Shown here: positions 28,270-38,832 of the stretch, piece after piece
How positions within the stretch are numbered: the stretch's first letter is position 1
Layout of the letters: the number at the start of each line of letters is the position of its first letter
Origin: Leptothrix discophora
GTDB lineage: Bacteria > Pseudomonadota > Gammaproteobacteria > Burkholderiales > Burkholderiaceae_C
Length of the DNA: 64,000 nucleotides
NCBI RefSeq assembly: GCF_030705305.1
Contig: NZ_JAUZEE010000005.1
Coordinates: forward strand, 1 to 64,000
Reading direction: 5' to 3'
Notes under the pieces: generated by a model
Told to the model about the DNA's origin: nothing
Databases searched by the model: none
Seen by the model: the letters and a program-made list of their open reading frames with translations, nothing else
Made by a program: the position numbers and the translations under genes

Positions 28270-28958
28270 TCGCCCACCCCGTAGCGGGTCCGGTAGGCCT
28301 GCACGGCCGGCAGGAAGCTGGCGAGCTGGGCGTCGCTCTGGGCGCCCAGGAAGGCCAGCAGGTCGGCCAGCGTGGCGATCGCGATGACCTCCATGCCCAG
28401 TTCGGCGCGCACGTGCTGCACGGCCGAGCGGTCGGTGTCGGTGCCGTTCTCGCTCGCCTTCTCCTGGCGGTCCAGCGCGATGGCCACGCCGCAGGGCGTC
28501 GCGCCGGCCGCGCGGATCATGCCGATGGACTCGCGCACCGAGGTGCCGGCCGAGATCACGTCGTCGATGATCAGCACCCGCCCGCGCACCGGTGCGCCGA
28601 CCAGCGTGCCGCCCTCGCCGTGGTCCTTCGCTTCCTTGCGGTTGTAGGCGTAAGGCACGTTGCGGCCCAGTCGGGCCAGTTCGATGGCCACCGCCGCAGC
28701 CAGCGTGATGCCCTTGTAGGCCGGGCCGAACAGCATGTCGAACTCAAGGCCCGACTCGATCAGGCGGCGTGCATAGAATTCCGCCAGACGGCCCAGCTTG
28801 GCGCCGTCGTCGAACAGGCCAGCGTTGAAGAAGTACGGCGACAGCCGTCCCGCCTTGGTCCTGAACTCCCCGAAGCGCAGCACGCCGGCCTGCACGGCGA
28901 AGGCCACGAAGTCTTGTGCCAGGACATCCTGGCGGCTCGGGGAGATGCGCTCATTCAT
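28266..28958 (-). CDS. pyrE: Orotate phosphoribosyltransferase
   Basis: A 230-residue enzyme that joins orotate to PRPP to give OMP in pyrimidine synthesis. The PRPP-binding motif VLIIDDVISAGTSVRE is near residue 125, and the YAYNRKEAKDHGEGGTLVG loop before it is the conserved catalytic segment. ATG at 28958 is chosen; a GTG at 28970 would add four residues and nearly touch the divergent exonuclease gene, whose start is at 28973. pyrF, the next enzyme of the pathway, is about 21 kb away in this window. The downstream DUF4124 gene overlaps its stop codon. Confidence 0.95.
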   Translation of the reverse strand: MNERISPSRQDVLAQDFVAFAVQAGVLRFGEFRTKAGRLSPYFFNAGLFDDGAKLGRLAEFYARRLIESGLEFDMLFGPAYKGITLAAAVAIELARLGRNVPYAYNRKEAKDHGEGGTLVGAPVRGRVLIIDDVISAGTSVRESIGMIRAAGATPCGVAIALDRQEKASENGTDTDRSAVQHVRAELGMEVIAIATLADLLAFLGAQSDAQLASFLPAVQAYRTRYGVGE

Positions 28959-28972
28959 CGGAAATGTCACCC

Positions 28973-29773
28973 ATGCGTCTGGTCAGCCTCAACCTCAACG
29001 GCATCCGCTCGGCAGCGAGCAAGGGCCTGGTTCCCTGGGTCGAAAGCATGTCGATCGATTGTATGGGGGTGCAGGAACTGAAGGCCCAGTTGGGCGACCT
29101 GACCGAGGACATGCGCACGCTCGACGGCATGGCGGGCCACTTCCACTGTGCCGAGAAGAAGGGCTACTCGGGCGTGGGCTTCTACGGCCGCGTGCAGCCC
29201 TCCGAGGTCCTGATCGGCCTGGGCGAGGCGGACGTCGACCGCGAGTTCGACGCCGAGGGCCGCTACGTCGAAGCCCGCTACGACCGGCCCGGCCGACCGC
29301 TCTCGATCATCAGCTGCTACTTCCCCAGCGGCTCATCGGGCGACGACCGCCAGCAGGCCAAGTTCCGGTTCCTCGACCGCATGGCCCCGCACCTGCGCCG
29401 GCTCAAGGCCGAGCGCGAGTTCATCCTGGTCGGCGACGTCAACATCGCCCACCGCGAGGTCGACCTGAAGAACTGGAAGGGCAACCTCAAGAACAGCGGT
29501 TTCCTGCCCGAGGAACGCGCCTGGATGACGATGCTGCTCGACGAGATCGGCCTGGTCGACGTCTACCGCAACCTCGAACCGGACGCGACCGACGCCGGCT
29601 ACACCTGGTGGAGCAACCGCGGCCAGGCCTGGGCCAAGAACGTCGGGTGGCGGATCGACTACCACCTCGCCACCCCCGCCACCGCCAGGCTGGCCCGCGC
29701 GACCTCGATCTTCAAGGACCAGCGCTTCAGCGACCATGCGCCGCTGATCGTGGACTACGACCTCGCGCTCTGA
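28973..29773 (+). CDS. xth: Exodeoxyribonuclease III / AP endonuclease
   Basis: A 266-residue member of the exonuclease III family. Visible motifs are LNLNGIRSA with the Mg-binding Asn, the VQELKAQ Glu, the LVGDVNIAHREVD catalytic loop, and RIDYHLAT and FSDHAPLIVDYDL near the end with the catalytic Asp-His pair. The protein removes damaged 3' ends and cuts abasic sites in DNA repair. ATG at 28973 gives the standard N-terminus MRLVSLNLNG; ATG 28964 would add three residues. It diverges from pyrE with a 14-bp gap between starts, so each promoter must lie inside the other gene's 5' end. Confidence 0.93.
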   Translation: MRLVSLNLNGIRSAASKGLVPWVESMSIDCMGVQELKAQLGDLTEDMRTLDGMAGHFHCAEKKGYSGVGFYGRVQPSEVLIGLGEADVDREFDAEGRYVEARYDRPGRPLSIISCYFPSGSSGDDRQQAKFRFLDRMAPHLRRLKAEREFILVGDVNIAHREVDLKNWKGNLKNSGFLPEERAWMTMLLDEIGLVDVYRNLEPDATDAGYTWWSNRGQAWAKNVGWRIDYHLATPATARLARATSIFKDQRFSDHAPLIVDYDLAL

Positions 29774-29852
29774 TCCGGCCATGTGCCGACCGTCGCGGTG
29801 CGGTGAGATCATCCGGCGACGGCCAGGGAGGCCGCGCGAGGGGTTCCGACCG

Positions 29853-30998
29853 ATGAAACGCATCGTCATGTTCGGCGGCGGCAGCGGCAGCCGCGACATC
29901 ACCATCGCCCTGTGCCAGGCCGGCTGGGACGTCACGCGCATCGTGCCGGCCTGGGACAGCGGCGGCAGTTCCAAGGCGCTGCGCGAGTCGCTGGGCATCC
30001 TCGCGCTGGGCGACATCCGCCAGGCTCTGATGACGCTGGCCCACGGCGAGGGCCGGCTCAGCAACGTCGTGCGCTACTTCAACGCCCGGCTGTCCGAGAT
30101 CCCCGACCGTGCCGCGCTGCGCGCCGAGTTCGAGTTCTACGTGCGCGGTGCGCACCCGATGCTGCGGACGATGCCGCCGGAGGTCCGCCGGGCCATCGTC
30201 GACTACCTGGGCGTGTTCGAGTCCAGCATCGGCCCCGACTTCGACCTCAGCCGCGGCAGCATCGGTAACTTCGTGCTGACCGGCGCCTACCTCGCGCACC
30301 AGCGCGACATCAACCGCGCCGTCCTGGTCTTCCGCGCGCTCTGCGGCATCGGCGGGCATGTCTGGCCCTCGACCACCGACGACGAGGTCGAACTCGTCGC
30401 CGACCTGCGCGACGGCAGCCAGGTGCGGCGCCAGGACCAGGTCACGCGCCTGTCCGGCGAGCAGGCCGCCATCGGCATCGAGCGGGTCCGCCTGCACGGC
30501 GCCCAGGGCCGGCCGCCCGAGGCCAACCCGGCCGCGCTGGGGGCGCTGGCACAGGCCGACCTGGTCGTGTTCGGGCCCGGCAGCTTCTTCACCAGCACGC
30601 TCGGCCACCTGGCGGTCCGGGGCGTGGCGGCCGCGCTGGGGGCCGTGCCCGAGGTGCCCAAGGTCTACATCGGCAACATCCTGCAGTGCCCCGAGACGGT
30701 CGACCGCAGCGCGGCCGACCTGCTGCGCGCCTTCGGGCTGGGCGGCGGCGCGGGGCTGCTGACCCACGCCCTGGTCAACCGTGGCTGGGTGCCCTTCGAG
30801 CGCACCGAGCGGGGCCACCGCTACCTGTCCGAGGGCGAGACGCTGGCCCAGGACGGGGCCGGCCTGCATCTCTTCGTCGACGACTTCGAGGACCCGTGGC
30901 AGCGTGGCCGCCACGACCCGCAGAAGGTCGAGATGACGCTCGGCCACATCGCCGACCCGTCGTCCGAGCCGACCGCCTCCGCGATGATGTGGCTGTGA
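29853..30998 (+). CDS. CofD/YvcK-family protein
   Basis: A 381-residue protein of the 2-phospho-lactate transferase/YvcK fold. It opens with the nucleotide-binding MKRIVMFGGGSGSRDITIAL, then PAWDSGGSSKALRESLGILALGD with the family's D-S-G-G-S pattern, and later DLVVFGPGSFFTS. YvcK proteins bind UDP-sugars and affect cell-wall growth, while CofD makes F420 precursors; F420 synthesis genes are absent here, so a YvcK-like or CofD-related role is more likely. The exact subgroup is uncertain and I see no GAK-system partners beside it. The start at 29853 has GAGGGG upstream. The next gene has its own promoter. Confidence 0.8.
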   Translation: MKRIVMFGGGSGSRDITIALCQAGWDVTRIVPAWDSGGSSKALRESLGILALGDIRQALMTLAHGEGRLSNVVRYFNARLSEIPDRAALRAEFEFYVRGAHPMLRTMPPEVRRAIVDYLGVFESSIGPDFDLSRGSIGNFVLTGAYLAHQRDINRAVLVFRALCGIGGHVWPSTTDDEVELVADLRDGSQVRRQDQVTRLSGEQAAIGIERVRLHGAQGRPPEANPAALGALAQADLVVFGPGSFFTSTLGHLAVRGVAAALGAVPEVPKVYIGNILQCPETVDRSAADLLRAFGLGGGAGLLTHALVNRGWVPFERTERGHRYLSEGETLAQDGAGLHLFVDDFEDPWQRGRHDPQKVEMTLGHIADPSSEPTASAMMWL

Positions 30999-31028
30999 CT
31001 TCCATCCCTTGTTGAAAGGGTGCGCGGC

Positions 31029-31063
31029 TTGCACGACGGCACGGATGCGGCGATAAATCGCCG
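31029..31063 (+). promoter_or_regulatory. Promoter with overlapping palindromic operator before the outer-membrane protein gene
   Basis: A sigma-70-like pair, TTGCAC (31029-31034) and GATAAA (31052-31057), is separated by 17 bp. The -10 box lies inside a perfect palindrome, CGGCGAT-AA-ATCGCCG (31048-31063). The ATG of the downstream gene is 36 bp further on with GGGAG before it. The layout suggests repression by a dimeric regulator at the -10 region. Confidence 0.5.
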
Positions 31064-31098
31064 TCTGGCGTCCAGCCGACGAGTCACAGGGAGTCCCC

Positions 31099-31770
31099 AT
31101 GCACCGCACGCTTCATTCCGTTCCCCGCACCGCCCGCCTGACGCTGGCGGCCTGCGCCGTCCTGCTGGCAGGCACCGCCCAGGCCGGCGAGTTCTATGGC
31201 CAGGTCGGCTTCCCCGGCGCCGGCATCGGCTACGCCCAGCCGGTCAGCGACTCGGTCACGCTGCGCGCGGACGCGATCTCGATGGGCACGCGCGAGAGCG
31301 ACTACGACGAGGAAGGCATCACCTACAAGGGCAAGCTCAAGGCCAACCGTGTGGCGGTCTTCGCCGACTGGTTCCCCTTTGGCGGCGTGTTCCGCTTCAC
31401 CGGCGGGCTGGCGTCGAACAAGTTCGACCTGACGCTGGATGCCTCGGGCAGCGGCCAGCAGATCGACGTCGGCGGCACGCGCTACACCCTGAACGCCGGC
31501 GACGGCCTGACGATGTCGATCAAGTACCCGCGCACGATGCCGTACTTCGGCGTCGGCTGGGGCCACCAGCCCAACGTGAGCGGCCTGCGCATCAGCTTCG
31601 ACGTCGGTGCGCTGATCGGCAAGCCCAAGGTCTCGGCCACCGGCCGTGGCCAGCTCGCCAACCCCTCCGCCCAGGCCGACATCGACCGCGAGGTCGCCGA
31701 GATCAACGACGGCATCGGCAAGGTCTCCGTGCTGCCGCAGTTCAGCTTCAGCCTGGGCTACAGCTTCTGA
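31099..31770 (+). CDS. Predicted outer-membrane beta-barrel protein
   Basis: A 223-residue exported protein. The signal peptide ends in GTAQA. The mature part is rich in alternating polar/hydrophobic strands (for example YGQVGFPGAGIGYAQPV) and ends with FSFSLGYSF, a C-terminal aromatic of the kind recognised by the Bam machinery. Repeated segments such as PYFGVGWGH fit an eight-stranded barrel. I recognise no specific family; function is unknown, with a structural or porin-like role possible. It is preceded by a well-formed promoter and palindrome at 31029-31063 and is followed 45 bp later by the MBL hydrolase gene. Confidence 0.7.
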   Translation: MHRTLHSVPRTARLTLAACAVLLAGTAQAGEFYGQVGFPGAGIGYAQPVSDSVTLRADAISMGTRESDYDEEGITYKGKLKANRVAVFADWFPFGGVFRFTGGLASNKFDLTLDASGSGQQIDVGGTRYTLNAGDGLTMSIKYPRTMPYFGVGWGHQPNVSGLRISFDVGALIGKPKVSATGRGQLANPSAQADIDREVAEINDGIGKVSVLPQFSFSLGYSF

Positions 31771-31815
31771 GCGGGCCACGCGGGACCGCAACGGTGCGCC
31801 GCTAGCATCGCGGCC

Positions 31816-32454
31816 ATGCTGCGCTACCTCACCGTCCCCGTCACCGCCTTCCAGCAGAACTGCTCCATCGTCTGGTGCGACCAGACGATGGCCGCCGCCG
31901 TCATCGACCCGGGCGGCGACCTGCCCGAGTTGCTGGCCGAGGTCGATCGGCTGGGGTTGAAGCTCGAACAGATCTGGCTCACCCATGCCCACATCGACCA
32001 TGCCGGTGGCACCGGCACGCTGGCGCGCGAGCGCGGGCTGCCCATCGTCGGGCCGCACCCGGGCGACCAGTTCTGGATCGACGGCCTGGCCCAGCAAAGC
32101 CGCATGTTCGGCTTCCCGCCGGCCGAGCCCTTCACGCCGACGCGCTGGCTCGCCGATGGCGACCGGGTCCAGATCGGCGAGAGCGTGCTGGCCGTGCGCC
32201 ACTGTCCGGGCCACACGCCCGGTCACGTGGTCTTCCACAGCGCCGAGATCGGCCGCTGCTTCGTCGGTGACGTGCTGTTCGCCGGCAGCATCGGCCGCAC
32301 CGACTTCCCCGGCGGCGACCACGACACGCTGATCGCCAGCATCACCCAGCGGCTCTGGCCGATGGGCGACGAGACCGTCTTCATCCCCGGCCACGGCCCG
32401 GAAAGCAGCTTCGGCCGCGAGCGCCGCAGCAACCCCTACGTCGGCGGGACCTGA
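31816..32454 (+). CDS. MBL-fold metallo-hydrolase, glyoxalase II-like
   Basis: A 212-residue metallo-beta-lactamase-fold hydrolase. The metal motif LTHAHIDHAGG (H-x-H-x-D-H) lies near residue 56. Further ligands are in RHCPGHTPGHV (near 135) and FVGDVLFAGSIGRTDF (near 155), and FIPGHGPES supplies the last His. Proteins of this size and pattern hydrolyse thioesters such as lactoylglutathione or related small substrates. The C-terminal helical domain of true glyoxalase II is missing, so the substrate is uncertain. It follows the outer-membrane protein gene by 45 bp and may share its transcript. Confidence 0.88.
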   Translation: MLRYLTVPVTAFQQNCSIVWCDQTMAAAVIDPGGDLPELLAEVDRLGLKLEQIWLTHAHIDHAGGTGTLARERGLPIVGPHPGDQFWIDGLAQQSRMFGFPPAEPFTPTRWLADGDRVQIGESVLAVRHCPGHTPGHVVFHSAEIGRCFVGDVLFAGSIGRTDFPGGDHDTLIASITQRLWPMGDETVFIPGHGPESSFGRERRSNPYVGGT

Positions 32455-32526
32455 GCCCGACCGCCCGGCCGGTGACCTGTGACCGCCAGGCGGTGAATGG
32501 ATCACAGCTTCGCGCGTGAATCCACA

Positions 32527-32596
32527 CCACCTGAAGCGCGAGCGCATCCCTAAATTGGTGGACATCGCAACCGGTCGCCCTCCGCCCTTCAGGTGG
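32527..32596 (+). promoter_or_regulatory. Inverted and direct repeats in the leader of the LuxR-type gene
   Basis: CCACCTGAAG (32527-32536) and CTTCAGGTGG (32587-32596) are perfect 10-bp inverted copies 50 bp apart. GGTGGAC also occurs as a direct repeat at 32557 and 32592. The arms lie upstream of the ATG at 32624 and could be paired operator sites or the stem of a leader RNA. Confidence 0.45.
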
Positions 32597-32623
32597 ACCG
32601 GCGCCGCCTCAAGGATGCCCGCC

Positions 32624-33343
32624 ATGCTGATCGAAACCCCCGCGCCGTGCCCGACGCTGCCGTCTTCCGCCCGGCCCGAACTCGCCTCGCTGGCGCCGGC
32701 GCTGGATCTGCTGCTGGGCGCTGGCGCCGAGGCCGGACCGGTGCTGCACCAGCTGCTGGGGCAGGCGCTCGATGAGCTGGACTACGGCCTCGCCATCGTC
32801 AATCGCCAGGGCCGGTTGATGCTGGCCAACCACCGCGCCCGCACCCTGTTCGAGCGCAGCAACGGCGTCTGCCAGCTGCAGATCGACCGTGTGGTGGCAC
32901 GCCATCCGCTGCGCGAGGAGCCGCTGGCCCGTGCCATCCAGGCCGCTGCGCAGCAAGGACGGCGCGGGCTGGTGGCGGTCGGCGACGAAGACCGGCCGCA
33001 GTCCGTTGCCGTGGTGCCGCTGGGCGGCCAGCCGGTGCAGGGCGTGCTGCTGGTGTTTGGCAAGGCGCAGATGTGCGAGGCCCTGAGCGTCGACCACTAC
33101 GCCCGGGTTCACGGCCTGACCCACGCCGAAGGCATGGTGCTGGCCGCGCTGTGCGACGGCGACACGCCGACCGAGGTGGCGCAGCGCTTCGGCGTCGCGG
33201 TCTCGACGGTGCGCTCGCAGATCGCTGCGATCCGCCAGAAGACCCAGTGCGGCAGCATCCGCGAGCTGGTGCGGCGCGTGGCGGTGCTGCCGCCGATCGT
33301 GTCGGCGCTGGGCCGCGGCCCGCTGCACGCCGGGCCGCACTGA
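32624..33343 (+). CDS. LuxR-type helix-turn-helix regulator with PAS-like N-terminus
   Basis: A regulator of about 239 residues. The C-terminal DNA-binding domain is recognised by GLTHAEGMVLAALCDGDTPT, EVAQRFGVAVSTVRSQIAAI and QKTQCGSIRELVR, the LuxR/GerE four-helix pattern. The N-terminal 150 residues contain LDYGLAIVNRQGRLMLANHRA, a PAS-like sensing fold; no acyl-homoserine-lactone pocket or phospho-acceptor is evident. I chose ATG 32624; ATG 32615 and a GTG at 32516 are alternatives. It precedes the Crp-type gene by 64 bp and, with it, the large cyclase/P450/peroxidase cluster, so it is a candidate controller of that cluster. Confidence 0.8.
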   Translation: MLIETPAPCPTLPSSARPELASLAPALDLLLGAGAEAGPVLHQLLGQALDELDYGLAIVNRQGRLMLANHRARTLFERSNGVCQLQIDRVVARHPLREEPLARAIQAAAQQGRRGLVAVGDEDRPQSVAVVPLGGQPVQGVLLVFGKAQMCEALSVDHYARVHGLTHAEGMVLAALCDGDTPTEVAQRFGVAVSTVRSQIAAIRQKTQCGSIRELVRRVAVLPPIVSALGRGPLHAGPH

Positions 33344-33407
33344 TCGACCGGGCCGGACGGCGCGCCGCCGCTGTCTCATCGCCTGAGCCTGTCACCGATG
33401 CGTCGTC

Positions 33408-34283
33408 ATGTCGGTGTTTCCCACCCAACCCAGCGGGGAATCGATGGCCCTGGATGCTTGCGCCGAACTGGACCTTCGCCTAAGTTCGGGCGCGATGAAC
33501 TCCCGCGCGGGCCGCTCAGGCCCTCCCATGCCGTCCCTGTCCGACCTGCCGATCTCGCCGGCGCTGCGCGCGCTGGCCGAGCGGGCCGAGCCACGCCGCT
33601 ACCGCAAGGGCGTGCTGCTGATCCAGGAAGGCGACCAGGGCGACACCCTCTACATCGTGCTGGCCGGCAAGGTGCGGGCCTACTCGCAAGGCGAGAACGA
33701 CCGCGAGATCACCTACGGCGTCTACGGTCCGGGCGAATACGTCGGCGAGATCAGCCTCGACGGCGGGCCGCGCTCGGCCAGCGTCATCACGCTGGAGCCG
33801 ACCGTCTGCGTCGTGATCCCGCGCCAGACGCTGTTGCTGCACATCGCCCAGTACCCCGAGTTCGCCTTCGAGCTGCTGTCCAAGGTGATCCGCCGGGCGC
33901 GTGCGGCGACGCTGTCGGCCAAGCAGCTGGCGCTCAACGACGTCTACGGCCGGCTGCGCGCGCTGCTGGACTCGCTGGCCGAGAGCCGCATGGCGGAGCT
34001 GGCCGATGCGCCGGGCGCGGGCGCCAGCCCTGTCCTGAACGGCAGGAACGGGGTTGATGCCGCGGACGGCGTCGAGGGCGTGCTCAAGCGCCTGGCCGGT
34101 GCGCTGCCGGCCGATGCCGCGCCGCGCCTCGTCCCGCGCCTGACCCACCAGGACATGGCCAACCGGCTGGGCTGCTCGCGCGAGATGGTCAGTCGCCTGA
34201 TGAAGGACCTGGAGAACGGCGGCTACGTCAGCGTCGAAGGCTCCGACATGGTCCTGCACCGCGCCCTGCCCGCGCGCTGGTGA
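33408..34283 (+). CDS. Crp/Fnr-family regulator with cyclic-nucleotide-binding signature
   Basis: A regulator of up to 291 residues. The cNMP-binding beta roll spans about residues 60-160. Its phosphate-binding cassette reads GEISLDGGPRSASV, with the Arg-Ser pair (residues 122-123) that contacts the cyclic phosphate in E. coli CRP, so cAMP or cGMP binding is plausible. The C-terminal helix-turn-helix, LTHQDMANRLGCSREMVSRL, is near residue 245, after an unusual insert of about 55 Gly/Ala-rich residues. The start is uncertain: ATGs at 33444, 33495 and 33528 are alternatives, and 33444 has the best ribosome site. It lies 43 bp before a gene encoding a nucleotide cyclase, suggesting a local signalling circuit. 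Confidence 0.85.
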   Translation: MSVFPTQPSGESMALDACAELDLRLSSGAMNSRAGRSGPPMPSLSDLPISPALRALAERAEPRRYRKGVLLIQEGDQGDTLYIVLAGKVRAYSQGENDREITYGVYGPGEYVGEISLDGGPRSASVITLEPTVCVVIPRQTLLLHIAQYPEFAFELLSKVIRRARAATLSAKQLALNDVYGRLRALLDSLAESRMAELADAPGAGASPVLNGRNGVDAADGVEGVLKRLAGALPADAAPRLVPRLTHQDMANRLGCSREMVSRLMKDLENGGYVSVEGSDMVLHRALPARW

Positions 34284-34326
34284 CGCCGGCCGCGTCGCTG
34301 GCCCGTCGCGCCACCGGAGTGTCCTG

Positions 34327-38748
<4,422 letters not shown>

Positions 38749-38832
38749 ACCCGCTGCCCGTCCGGACCCTCACGACGCACCGACCGGCCCGAGCCGGCAG
38801 CCGTCCGTACCCACCGCCGCCAGGGAGGCCGC

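Noticed and set aside
31006-31020. CCCTT/AAGGG hairpin after the CofD-like gene
   Set aside because: Short stem and no T-tract.
32482-32494. ACCGCC-A-GGCGGT small palindrome after the MBL hydrolase gene
   Set aside because: No T-run follows on either strand and six GC-only base pairs are expected by chance here.
32478-32506. TGTGA and TCACA half-sites resembling a CRP box
   Set aside because: They are 19 bp apart instead of 6, so they do not form a CRP site.
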